The notes: generated from the sequence alone by a model not told the origin. Positions 1-7,213 are shown, counted from the first letter of the stretch. The stretch: DNA of 9,730 bases from Candidatus Aminicenantota bacterium (GCA_016926925.1 JAFGNQ010000013.1:1-9730); one strand, 5' to 3'. A program made the numbers and translations.

Positions 1-669
1 AAAGTAGCCTCCCCAGGAATGCCCGAAAATACCTACCTTATCGAGGTCGATATAGGATTTTTCCGCTCCGAGCTGCTTTATCGCTCCTGCATGATCGGGG
101 ATTTCGTTGCGCCACCAATTTCCGTAGATGACGTCTTGAAAAGTCTTGGATCGCTCGGGTGTTCCCCTGGCATCGAGAATTACGACAACATACCCCAACT
201 GGGCAAGGGCCCGGGGAAATGCCTGGAATTCACTGAAGATATTTTGGCCGAAATCGCGGGGTACATTGGTTGTCTGCGGCCCTCCGTATATATACTCGAT
301 AACCGGATATTTCTTGCCGGGATCAAAATCGTAAGGTTTGTACATCACTCCATAAAGATCTGTTTCTTCATCGGCGGCTTTCACGATGAATTCTTCCGGC
401 GAGTCCCACCCGGTAGAGGTGTGTGTCATAGAGCCGCTTCTCACCATGAGCGGTAAAATAGATCCAGCCTTCTTTTTCGTCTATGGCCACGATCGTCAAC
501 ACCGGAAAGGCCTTTGTATGCCGGTTCATGGCCGAGCAGGGGAGTGAGTGCTTTTCGCAGACGTTCGGTGTCGAACAGAGGCTCTTTTGTATTGGCGACA
601 GGATCGACTCGCCTTTAAGTTTTGATAGATTTCATAATTCACCGGATCGTCCGTGCCCTTCTCATGCAT
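1..669 (-). pseudogene. Decayed S9 (DPP-IV-like) serine peptidase, truncated by the window edge
   Basis: Read on the minus strand, four consecutive pieces in different frames each look like parts of one S9 peptidase. From 669 to about 610 there is a piece starting MHEKGTDDPVNYEIY. From 608 to 507 a piece contains EPLFDTERLRKALTPLLG, like the region ahead of the beta-propeller. From 508 to 410 a piece contains IDEKEGWIYFTAHGEK and HLYRV, the end of the propeller. From 408 to 1 runs the catalytic alpha/beta-hydrolase part with KYPVIEYIYGGPQTTN, DARGT and the nucleophile motif GHSWGGYF, whose Ser codon is at 16-18. Only about 220 codons precede that Ser, whereas family members have roughly 550-630, so most of the propeller and the strands before the hydrolase domain are missing. 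No signal peptide remains. The Asp and His of the triad would lie beyond the left edge. Frameshifts combined with missing blocks indicate a real remnant, not only sequencing error. The 12-bp gap to the upstream hydrolase suggests a former operon. Confidence 0.85.
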
Positions 670-681
670 CCCACTGATGTT

Positions 682-1563
682 TCAAGCTAGCAATATCGGG
701 TCCAGAAATCTCCGGATGATCGGGAGTGCGCGTTCGGGAGCCATTGCTCCCAAGTGATCTGCAGCGGGGATCCAGTCGATGATCCAGCCCATATCCTCGA
801 GTTCTGCTTCAGAATCGTGGAGGAGATCCGATAAAGATTTTTTATCGGCTGCACTGGCGGTTGTATCATCCTCCCCCATAAAAACCATGCGAGGGCAGGT
901 GATTTTAGCGACCTCCTCTTTTTCCTGCCAATCAAGGAGATTTTCATAGAAAGTGACGGATTGCTGGAGGAAATCAAGCGTAACACCCTCAGGGAGCGGC
1001 GTTTTTTTCTGCGCCTCCAATACCTTGAGCATGTCCTTATAAGGGCCATTGATAGGGGACCAGCCCCCGCAAACGAGTGCAGAGAGACGCTTCGTGCGGC
1101 AAGCCACCTGAACGCCCACGACCCCTCCAAAGCTGTAGCCGATCCAGGCCACTTTCTCGGCACCCGCCGTTTCGATGATTGCCTCGTAGTCTTTAGCCAC
1201 ACGGTCAGGTGTGAAGCCGTCGGGAATGACACTTCCTGTCTTGCCCATGCCGCGTGGGTAGTCTGCAATAATGATCCTATAATCCTCCTTGAGGCCATTG
1301 ATGAATCCCTCGGTCGGATCTTTATAGCCGGGATAGTTTTCCAGCATTTTTGGTTTGGTGGCATAGAAATGAGGACCTAGAAATACATCCGGGCCGTCTT
1401 TCTTACCCATCACTTCGAAATAGATTTGGGCTCCATCGTCGGCAGAGGCAAAATTTGCTTTCGCTTCAAGATAACCGGTCTCGGTTCTGCCCCATCTCGT
1501 TGCCACCAACCCTGTCGTACCGATCATAATGGCCGTATCCTTTATGAATTCTCTTCTCTTCAT
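682..1563 (-). CDS. Tat-exported alpha/beta hydrolase
   Basis: This encodes 293 residues of an alpha/beta-hydrolase-fold enzyme, probably an esterase, amidase or peptidase of the proline iminopeptidase/haloperoxidase-like group acting outside the cytoplasm. The protein starts MKRREFIKD, a twin-arginine motif (RRxFxK) followed by a hydrophobic stretch (AIMIGTTGLVA), so export in folded form by the Tat system is expected. The nucleophile elbow GYSFGG puts the catalytic Ser near residue 144. An acidic residue in GEDD (about 232-233) and His in DHLG (about 270) complete a plausible triad. The start at 1563 is preferred because AAGGAG (1573-1578) lies 9 nt upstream and the Tat motif then sits at the very N-terminus; an in-frame ATG at 1590 would add nine residues ahead of the motif and lacks this support. 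Downstream, after 12 bp, comes the S9 peptidase remnant, so this gene may once have been co-transcribed with it. The exact substrate cannot be told from sequence. Confidence 0.88.
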   Translation of the reverse strand: MKRREFIKDTAIMIGTTGLVATRWGRTETGYLEAKANFASADDGAQIYFEVMGKKDGPDVFLGPHFYATKPKMLENYPGYKDPTEGFINGLKEDYRIIIADYPRGMGKTGSVIPDGFTPDRVAKDYEAIIETAGAEKVAWIGYSFGGVVGVQVACRTKRLSALVCGGWSPINGPYKDMLKVLEAQKKTPLPEGVTLDFLQQSVTFYENLLDWQEKEEVAKITCPRMVFMGEDDTTASAADKKSLSDLLHDSEAELEDMGWIIDWIPAADHLGAMAPERALPIIRRFLDPILLA

Positions 1564-1572
1564 TGCGATTTT

Positions 1573-1578
1573 CTCCTT
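1573..1578 (-). promoter_or_regulatory. Ribosome binding site deciding the Tat hydrolase start
   Basis: AAGGAG on the minus strand lies 9 nt ahead of the ATG at 1563. It falls inside the longer reading frame that opens at 1590, which argues for the shorter protein beginning MKRREF. Confidence 0.7.
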
Positions 1579-1741
1579 CTTATCGGACAAGGGGCAGTCA
1601 TCACTGCTGTCCGGTTGTTGGATTTTGGAGTCCTTCTAAGATCAATATATGCAGCTAGATACAGAAGATATTCATCGCAATCGATTTGAACGGAACTTTC
1701 TGATATGGTCATTGTCTTCTCTCGTAGCAAAAGGAGTGGCC

Positions 1742-1882
1742 ATGAATACTGGAAGAACGATCTTTTCTCAGGTAGTAGATTATCTGCCGCTACACGAGTT
1801 TCGCAAATGTGTTAAGCGTTATCTAGGGCATTATAAAGTGCAAAGTTTTTCCTGTCTAGATCAATATCAATACACTGCCTTT
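1742..1882 (+). pseudogene. 5' fragment of an IS4-type transposase (DUF4372 N-terminal domain)
   Basis: From the ATG at 1742 the frame reads MNTGRTIFSQVVDYLPLHEF, then RKCVKRYLGHYKVQSFSC and DQYQYTAF. This is the conserved N-terminal DUF4372 domain of IS4-family transposases, which in intact copies continues with an AQLTYRESL-like segment and the DDE catalytic domain over several hundred residues. Here the similarity stops after about 47 residues. The stretch that follows (to 2017) is open but unrelated, apart from a weak FRQLSY-like string near 1917 in another frame that I cannot confirm. AAGGAG at 1731-1736 is the original ribosome binding site, 5 nt before the ATG. No catalytic Asp or Glu segment and no matching inverted repeat ends are visible, so the element is dead. 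It marks a past insertion between the two divergent hydrolase genes. Confidence 0.75.
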
Positions 1883-2094
1883 ATTAAAATTATAACCGCG
1901 AAAATATCCTTTCTTTCGTCAACTCAGCTATCCATTAGTATGATGAACCGACAATTAAACATGATGTCCCCCGAATTTCCTACGGATATAGTTCCCGATG
2001 AAATACTTACTCCGTAAATTCTTTACTTGTGACTCGAGATGTGATAGATGAAATGAAGAATACTGCTGCGATCGAAAAAGATGGATTCATCTCC

Positions 2095-2099
2095 GGAGG
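2095..2099 (+). promoter_or_regulatory. Ribosome binding site deciding the DUF885 gene start
   Basis: GGAGG sits 7 nt before the ATG at 2107. It lies inside the upstream in-frame extension (from 2029) and supports the start that places the lipoprotein signal at the N-terminus. Confidence 0.7.
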
Positions 2100-2106
2100 C
2101 CAAATC

Positions 2107-3909
2107 ATGAAATCAAAAAAGTGTAAGGCATTTCTAGTCATTTCTCTTTTTTCCACGCTGATAATACTGTTTTCGTCGTGTAAAAAAGAAGGAGCAGGTC
2201 CGGAATCTGCCAAAGACTCCCAAAGCTCGCAGCTTCTTAAACAGATAGGTGAAGACTACTGGGATCACCTCCTGGAAGAGAGCCTTTACCTCAGGATGAA
2301 GCACGGCCTGCAAATTACTAAGCTTCCGGATATCACATACGAGCATGCTCAATCCGAGATAGATTTCGCAACTTCACTCATGGAAAAGCTTGAGGCCGTG
2401 ATTCCTAAAGAGCTGTGCCACGAAGAGTCTATCACTTTGGATATATTGAAGTGGGAGCTCAAGAACGCTGTCGATGGCTTCCCTTACTTCTGGTTTGGCT
2501 TTCCGATTACGCCTTATTCATCACCGCTGAGTCTCGTCCACAGGGTTTTCACGGAATTCAAATTCGAGAGCGATTCGGACTGCAATAAATACATGAATCT
2601 TCTTCGTCAATATGCTCCTTTTGTTAAGTCCATACAGAATAGACTTCAGAAGCAGTTCACAAAAGGCATCATCGTTCCCAAAGAAGAGCTGGATGTCGTT
2701 GTTCCTTACTTGAATATGTTTGTCAGCGAAGGCAAGAAGAGTCTTTTCTTCGTGCCTCTTGAACGATTGGATTCTCTTGAAGAGGGTACCACCGGCACGT
2801 TTCAAGAAGATGTGGCTAATCTTGTCGATTCCGAAATAAAACCCGCACTCGAAGAATTGGTCGCTTACATTGAAGGTGTTTATAAAGCCAATGCCTCCAT
2901 AACTGTCGGGCTCTGGCAGTATCCGGAAGGAAGGGATTATTACCGCTATTTGATCAGAGTGCAGACAACGCTCGGTCTCTCGCCTGAAGAAATCCATGAG
3001 ATCGGCCTCCAATGGGTTAAAAAGAACAGAGAAGAAGTCGATAAAATCCGTCAGTCCGTCAGCTTCGAAGGCACGTTCGACGAGTTCCGTCACTTCCTCA
3101 GGACCGATCCCCGATTTTTTCCTAAAACCGCAGATGAGATCGGCGAGCGGTTGAACAGCTATATCAAAGGTATGGAAGAAAAGCTCGATGATTATTTTCT
3201 GTGGAAACCCAAAGCTCCTTACGGTGTGGCCAGACTGGCTCCGGAACTCGAAGGATCTATGACTTTCGGTTATTATGATGCCCCTTCAGCGGCCAATCCC
3301 AAGGGGATCTATTATTACAACGGATCGACTCCGGAAAAGCGGTCCCTACTGATGTCGGAGGGACTCCTCTATCACGAGCTGATTCCCGGCCATCATTTTC
3401 ACATCGCGTCCCAGACTGAGAACGAATCGCTGCCTGCATTCCGGCGGGAGACGCTGCACAATGCCTTCAACGAGGGGTGGGCGGAATATGCCTCCTGGCT
3501 TGCTATGGAAGCGGGCTTGTATCAAGATCCCTACAGCCGTGCCGGTAAATATATGATGGACATGTTTCTTTCCGTTCGCCTCGTTGTCGATACCGGTATG
3601 AATTTTTTGGAGTGGACCAGGCTCAAGGCCATGGATTTTATGAGGGAAAATGTTCTCGAGACAGAAACCCAGATCCAAAGCGAAACTTTGCGCTATTCCG
3701 TCGACATTCCGGCTCAGGCACTTGGTTATAAACTGGGTAGTATTAAAATGCGTGAGCTCCGCGATAAGGCAGAAAAAGCGCTTGGTGACACATTCGATAT
3801 CCGGAAGTTCAATGATGCCCTGCTCGGAAGCGGTTCAATGCCGTTTCCTGTCCTCGAAAAACACATCGACTGGTTCATCGCGAAGGAACTGGAACGCTCG
3901 GAAGAGTAG
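2107..3909 (+). CDS. DUF885 family lipoprotein, putative zinc metallopeptidase
   Basis: This encodes 600 residues, the usual length for DUF885 proteins. The N-terminus MKSKKCKAFLVISLF plus a hydrophobic stretch ending LFSSC is a lipoprotein signal (an imperfect lipobox, Cys at about 25), so the mature protein should be anchored to a membrane facing outside the cytoplasm. The C-terminal half carries the family hallmarks in order: HELIPGHHFH (about 423-432), NEGWAEY (about 455), RLVVDTGMN (about 491) and an ETLRYSVDIPAQALGYKLG segment near 540. The HExxPGHH motif together with the Glu of NEGWAEY resembles a zinc site, which is why metallopeptidase activity is inferred; the biochemical role of most members is unproven. 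The start at 2107 is chosen because GGAGG (2095-2099) lies 7 nt upstream and the lipoprotein signal begins immediately; the frame is open back to 2029 without a better site. The next gene, 114 bp downstream on the same strand, is also a hydrolase lipoprotein, so joint transcription is possible. Confidence 0.9.
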   Translation: MKSKKCKAFLVISLFSTLIILFSSCKKEGAGPESAKDSQSSQLLKQIGEDYWDHLLEESLYLRMKHGLQITKLPDITYEHAQSEIDFATSLMEKLEAVIPKELCHEESITLDILKWELKNAVDGFPYFWFGFPITPYSSPLSLVHRVFTEFKFESDSDCNKYMNLLRQYAPFVKSIQNRLQKQFTKGIIVPKEELDVVVPYLNMFVSEGKKSLFFVPLERLDSLEEGTTGTFQEDVANLVDSEIKPALEELVAYIEGVYKANASITVGLWQYPEGRDYYRYLIRVQTTLGLSPEEIHEIGLQWVKKNREEVDKIRQSVSFEGTFDEFRHFLRTDPRFFPKTADEIGERLNSYIKGMEEKLDDYFLWKPKAPYGVARLAPELEGSMTFGYYDAPSAANPKGIYYYNGSTPEKRSLLMSEGLLYHELIPGHHFHIASQTENESLPAFRRETLHNAFNEGWAEYASWLAMEAGLYQDPYSRAGKYMMDMFLSVRLVVDTGMNFLEWTRLKAMDFMRENVLETETQIQSETLRYSVDIPAQALGYKLGSIKMRELRDKAEKALGDTFDIRKFNDALLGSGSMPFPVLEKHIDWFIAKELERSEE

Positions 3910-4008
3910 TTGGAGTGATCGTTTTGTTATTTAGCCCAAAACAAAGCCCTCAGCTCTCCCAAATCTTCAAAATATTGTAAATACAAGAAATATTTTTTAG
4001 GATATTTT

Positions 4009-4015
4009 AAGGAGG
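4009..4015 (+). promoter_or_regulatory. Strong ribosome binding site of the CocE-like gene
   Basis: AAGGAGG is a near-perfect anti-16S match. It lies 8 nt before the ATG at 4024 and 5 nt before a GTG at 4021, so it slightly favours the ATG; the two starts differ by one residue. Confidence 0.75.
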
Positions 4016-4023
4016 GATATGTG

Positions 4024-6177
4024 ATGCATAAGAAAAATGTGTCCGTTCTATTCATTTCCGCGATTTTGCTCATTTCCTTCACATCCGGATGTTCGCGCAC
4101 GGAAAAGATAAGCCGGCCTTTCGAATACTCCGGTTACAGCAAGCCTCGGTGGGAAGGTTCGAAGCATATATCCGAATATGTGACTATGCGCGACGGAACG
4201 AAAATTGCGGTGGATGTCTTTCTGCCCAAAACATATACGGGAAAAGGGCATGCGCCGGAAAAATTTCCCGGCGTGTTTCAATATACTCCGTACCACCGCA
4301 CGCTAATGGATATGGAAACAGGAAATATCATTACTCCGTATCCTCATCATGCGCTGTTTTTATCTCACGGATACGCTGTGGCCATCGCGGATATGCGCGG
4401 AACAGGGGCTTCCTTTGGCTGGATGATCGTCATGGACCCCATCGTCTGTGACGATGGAAAAGAAATCATCGTTTGGATGGCGGCACAGCCCTGGTGTGAC
4501 GGGAAGGTGGGCATGGAAGGAGGATCCTATGTCGGCTGGTCTCAGATCGCATGCGCTTCGAGAAAACCGGAGGCCCTCAAATGTATCGCCCCGATGGTGG
4601 CAGGGCTCGACGGTTTCATGATGAAGCCCGGAGGTATTTACAGCTATGCCTTCATGCAGTTCTGGTCGGCCTTCACCAACCTTCTCAACAGGAATATGAT
4701 GGTCAAGGACTTTCGCTCGATTCCGCCTACACCGCCGGTTATAGATGAGGACGGCGACGGCAATCTCGTCGATGAGATTCCCATGGATGCGAATGGAAAC
4801 GGCGCTTTCTTCGACGATTACGCCTGGCCGGTGAATCCGGACAATCCGCCGCAATACAGCGACGGCCTGAGCCGGGAAAATCACTTCTATTTCAATGCTA
4901 CGATGGAGCATGTCGCTCATCCCGACGGTGCTCCCGGGGACTATGACCCTGACATCATCTGGAGCGATCGCGGATTTAGGGACGATAAGAGGCCAGGTGA
5001 CGGTCTGACCGTAGCCGACATCAACTTAGCGCTGATTCCGAGTGTGATGCAGTCCGAGATTCCCGTCTACAATATCGGCGGTTGGTTCGATCCTTTTATC
5101 AGGAACACCTTCGAGCTGTACGGCACCATGAAGAGAACCAATCCCTCTAAAATTGTGGCCAGGCCATGCTATCATCAAGGCATTTCGCCGGCTTTCGCCG
5201 AGTTGATCGGGTTTGATGCCGCGTTGGGAGACCCCAGAGAGTTGATGATGGCGCTCGGAAGGGAAGAGCTCCGCTGGTTCGATTGCTGGCTGAAAGGTAT
5301 CGATAACGGCATCGATAAGGAGCCTCCAGTCGTCATCTATGTCATGAACGGGGAAGGGTACCGCTTTGAAAACGAGTGGCCTCTGGCCAGACAGGTTCTG
5401 ACGAAATTTTATATTACCGGGGATAATGCTTTGGCAAAGGCACAGCCCCCCACTGACGGGAAAGATGAATACACGGCGGATTTTACCCACAACTCGGGCT
5501 GGGGCCCGGAGGCAGACACAGCTTGGATTGCCGCGGTCAACGACATGGTCGGCAAGCCTCATCCGACGGCTCAACTCTTTCCGCGGAACCGACAGCAGAT
5601 GATGGGTGTAGCCGAAACACCTCCATACCGCACCGAGAAGGATCTGCAGTGTCTGACTTACACCACACCTCCCTTGGAAGCAGATGTCGAGGTTACCGGT
5701 CATCCTATTGTCCATGTTTGGGTCTCATCGTCGGCAGATTACGGAGATGTCTTCTTTTACCTTGTGGATGTGGATGCAAACGGAGAGTCCGTGCTGGTCA
5801 CGGAGCGCGGACACAGGGCGGAATTCACCACCCTGCAGGACAATGACCGGATGATTCCGGACAATCCGGGCATAGATGTGCTTCCGGACCTTCCCTGGCA
5901 TGGGTACGACAGGGCCGATTATGAAGATAAGGTTTTCGCAGGTGGAAAGATCGTTAAGATCGTAACGGATCTCTATCCTACCTCTTGGGTGTTTAAGAAA
6001 GGCCACCGCATGCGCGTTTCCATTGCCTGTGCGGATTGGCCGACGTTCAAGCTGCATCCGAAACTCAGTCCGTCGAATTCACCCGATGCACCCGACAATA
6101 TCGTGCCGACAGTTACCATCTATAGAAACAAGGACTATGTTTCCTACATAGAACTCCCGATCATCCCGAAAGAGTAA
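4024..6177 (+). CDS. CocE/NonD (X-Pro dipeptidyl-peptidase, S15-like) family hydrolase lipoprotein
   Basis: This encodes 717 residues of a serine hydrolase related to cocaine esterase CocE and X-Pro dipeptidyl-peptidases. The N-terminus has a hydrophobic stretch ending FTSGC (imperfect lipobox, Cys at about 23), so an envelope lipoprotein is likely. The hydrolase domain opens with SEYVTMRDGTKIAVDVFLP (about 50-68) and has DMRGTG, then the nucleophile motif GGSYVGW with Ser at about 168. The acid is probably Asp in GGWFDPF (about 356) and the His in CYHQG (about 384), replacing the commoner PWxHG form. RWFDCWLKG (about 417-425) closes the catalytic part, and the remainder to the end is the beta-rich C-terminal domain of the family. 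An insert at about 240-266 contains two acidic Ca-binding-like loops (DEDGDGNLVDE and DANGNG). ATG at 4024 is preferred over GTG at 4021 because AAGGAGG (4009-4015) is then 8 nt away. Substrate (ester, amide or X-Pro peptide) is undetermined. Confidence 0.92.
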   Translation: MHKKNVSVLFISAILLISFTSGCSRTEKISRPFEYSGYSKPRWEGSKHISEYVTMRDGTKIAVDVFLPKTYTGKGHAPEKFPGVFQYTPYHRTLMDMETGNIITPYPHHALFLSHGYAVAIADMRGTGASFGWMIVMDPIVCDDGKEIIVWMAAQPWCDGKVGMEGGSYVGWSQIACASRKPEALKCIAPMVAGLDGFMMKPGGIYSYAFMQFWSAFTNLLNRNMMVKDFRSIPPTPPVIDEDGDGNLVDEIPMDANGNGAFFDDYAWPVNPDNPPQYSDGLSRENHFYFNATMEHVAHPDGAPGDYDPDIIWSDRGFRDDKRPGDGLTVADINLALIPSVMQSEIPVYNIGGWFDPFIRNTFELYGTMKRTNPSKIVARPCYHQGISPAFAELIGFDAALGDPRELMMALGREELRWFDCWLKGIDNGIDKEPPVVIYVMNGEGYRFENEWPLARQVLTKFYITGDNALAKAQPPTDGKDEYTADFTHNSGWGPEADTAWIAAVNDMVGKPHPTAQLFPRNRQQMMGVAETPPYRTEKDLQCLTYTTPPLEADVEVTGHPIVHVWVSSSADYGDVFFYLVDVDANGESVLVTERGHRAEFTTLQDNDRMIPDNPGIDVLPDLPWHGYDRADYEDKVFAGGKIVKIVTDLYPTSWVFKKGHRMRVSIACADWPTFKLHPKLSPSNSPDAPDNIVPTVTIYRNKDYVSYIELPIIPKE

Positions 6178-6334
6178 AAGGACAAAACTGTTGAGCGGCC
6201 TTTTGACTTCGAATCCAATTTTAGGGGTTGAGCTAAATCCTTATGGACACCAGAATCTTTTTTGTTTTGGACACCTCCGCCTCATCTGCAGAAATTTCTT
6301 ATAGCAGCCGAGAAAAAGCAGCAAGCCCAAAAAG

Positions 6335-6347
6335 GAAATTCCTATAA
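6335..6347. repeat. 13-bp direct repeat, left copy flanking the toxin-antitoxin-like pair
   Basis: GAAATTCCTATAA, 9 bp beyond the stop of the nucleotidyltransferase gene, matches the right copy at 7201-7213 at 12 of 13 positions in the same orientation. A looser relative (GAAATTTCTTATAG) is at 6291-6304. The copies are short and AT-rich, so chance is possible. Confidence 0.4.
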
Positions 6348-6356
6348 ATGAAATGA

Positions 6357-6914
6357 TCAGATATTTTTTTGGACCTCTTCCCAAAGCTCGCTTACACTTA
6401 GCCTTTCTGCCCAGGTCGAAATATAAGCTAGATCAATCAATTCGGAAGAAATTTTGAGCATGCTGACTATATCACGGAGATGCTTTTCGGAGCGACCTTC
6501 CTTGAAAAATTCCAGTTTTTTGATGATAACATCTTCAGGTGAAGCAAAATCGGCTGATTTCGTTTCAGATACATTGAGTTTCTTAATCCGGGAAAACCGA
6601 CTCTGGTCGAAATCATCCCTTCTACTTAAAATAACATCAACCTTGAGGCCTGACCCTGGGTGAATGATATTGAATTGATGACTGCGATGTATTGCTTTTT
6701 TCATGGAATCCACGTCAAGATAAAATTCATCTTCGGGAAAAAAAGATTTGAACGCGTCAACGTGATTCAAACTCATATCCACAACAACATCAATATCATT
6801 GGTAAATCGGGGTTCACCATACGCAATGGAAGCAATGCCTCCTGTGACTAAATAAGGAATTTTAAGTTTTTCAAAACATCCGACGACAAACAGCAATAAC
6901 TCATGTTGTTCCAT
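6357..6914 (-). CDS. AbiEii-like nucleotidyltransferase, probable toxin of a TA pair
   Basis: This encodes 185 residues with a minimal nucleotidyltransferase fold. GGIASIAYGEPRFTNDID (about 25-42) is the classic GG...R.T.DID signature; D40 and D42 would bind metal and D93 in LKVDVI is a plausible third carboxylate. The segment SPEDVIIKKLEFF followed by EKHLRDI (about 125-149) is the C-terminal signature shared with AbiEii/DUF6036-type proteins. Such proteins transfer nucleotides to RNA or proteins and often act as toxins in two-gene modules; the target here is unknown. The start at 6914 has AAGGA (6921-6925) 6 nt upstream; a TTG at 6932 in the same frame would add six residues. The gene overlaps the end of the upstream small gene by 14 bp, so translation is probably coupled. 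The active-site residues appear intact, hence a working enzyme is expected. Confidence 0.85.
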   Translation of the reverse strand: MEQHELLLFVVGCFEKLKIPYLVTGGIASIAYGEPRFTNDIDVVVDMSLNHVDAFKSFFPEDEFYLDVDSMKKAIHRSHQFNIIHPGSGLKVDVILSRRDDFDQSRFSRIKKLNVSETKSADFASPEDVIIKKLEFFKEGRSEKHLRDIVSMLKISSELIDLAYISTWAERLSVSELWEEVQKNI

Positions 6915-7164
6915 GAGATATCCTTTTCGCAATTTCTTGCCTTATTTTCTCCTCATCCCAATCAGGTTGGAGAGAGCGCAAATTGTGAAAAAGCTGTGTT
7001 CGTGCTGAATGCCATAGCCCAAAGGCAATTTTAAGCCGCTCAAGAGGTGATTTCTGTTTGAATACATCAACCATAGCGTCATCGATAACTTCAATGTGGA
7101 ATGATTTCAAGGTGATTTGTTTATCCGAAATAGGATGTTGATGTCGGCTTTGATTATGAGGCAA
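6901..7164 (-). CDS. Small Rv0078B-antitoxin-like protein, probable antitoxin
   Basis: This encodes 87 residues with TTG as the likely start (weak ribosome site GGGA about 6 nt upstream). The core from about residue 28, DDAMVDVFKQKSPLERL followed by IAFGLWHSAR, then QPDWDEEKI and a final AKRISHG, matches from memory a small family annotated as Rv0078B-related antitoxins, whose members typically read MxEVxRxKTPAERLxIAxxMWxSAR ... HPDWxEEExxRExARRxxHG. The sequence looks wholly helical, with no membrane segment or recognised DNA-binding motif. It overlaps the downstream nucleotidyltransferase gene by 14 bp and both follow one promoter, the layout expected for antitoxin first, toxin second. The first 20 or so residues (rich in His, Asn and Gln) are less typical, so a shorter protein is possible, though no ATG appears before residue 31. 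The antitoxin role is inferred from family and context. Confidence 0.75.
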   Translation of the reverse strand: MPHNQSRHQHPISDKQITLKSFHIEVIDDAMVDVFKQKSPLERLKIAFGLWHSARTQLFHNLRSLQPDWDEEKIRQEIAKRISHGTT

Positions 7165-7198
7165 TTGTATTCCCTGTATTTATAGGCCTCTTATAAGC

Positions 7199-7210
7199 TA
7201 GAAATTTCTA
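7199..7210. promoter_or_regulatory. 12-bp perfect palindrome in the promoter spacer, candidate operator
   Basis: TAGAAATTTCTA is a perfect inverted repeat lying wholly between the -35 and -10 boxes of the toxin-antitoxin-like operon. A protein bound here would block RNA polymerase. Autoregulation by the operon's own products is the usual arrangement for such modules, but the binder is not identified. Confidence 0.5.
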
Positions 7211-7213
7211 TAA
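7201..7213. repeat. 13-bp direct repeat, right copy flanking the toxin-antitoxin-like pair
   Basis: GAAATTTCTATAA overlaps the operator palindrome and the edge of the -35 box, and matches 6335-6347 with one mismatch. It could be a duplicated insertion site or simply a second binding site for the same regulator. Confidence 0.4.

Larger units (their letters stand above)
1564..2106. other. Gene-poor divergent region with transposase remnant
   Basis: These 543 bp separate the minus-strand Tat hydrolase from the plus-strand DUF885 gene. The only recognisable coding content is the transposase fragment at 1742-1882. The rest (1591-1741 and 1883-2094) is AT-rich and shows no convincing gene. Promoters for both flanking genes must lie here, but I could not pick out a -35/-10 pair that I trust. 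The reading frame through the transposase fragment stays open from 1649 to 2017, but the protein after about 1882 matches nothing I recognise. Confidence 0.55.

Noticed and set aside
19..456. A plus-strand open frame of 145 codons
   Set aside because: It lies opposite the S9 peptidase remnant, whose minus-strand translation shows clear catalytic motifs. The plus-strand product resembles nothing.
687..1364. A second minus-strand frame of 225 codons inside the Tat hydrolase gene
   Set aside because: It is the other reading frame of a gene with an intact catalytic triad; its product is low-complexity and rich in Arg and Ser.
2521..3093. A minus-strand open frame of 190 codons
   Set aside because: It is antisense to the DUF885 gene, has no convincing ribosome site and no recognisable motif.
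3969..3996. AAAATATT/AATATTTT hairpin followed by T residues between the two lipoprotein genes
   Set aside because: The stem is made only of A-T pairs with a 12-nt loop, too weak to call a terminator; it may be incidental in AT-rich spacer.
5026..5715. A minus-strand open frame of 229 codons
   Set aside because: It is antisense to the catalytic and C-terminal parts of the CocE-like gene, which is well supported by family motifs.
6176..6204. AAAAGG/CCTTTT inverted repeat just after the CocE-like stop codon
   Set aside because: The stem is 6 bp with a 17-nt loop and only four T residues follow, so terminator function is not supported.
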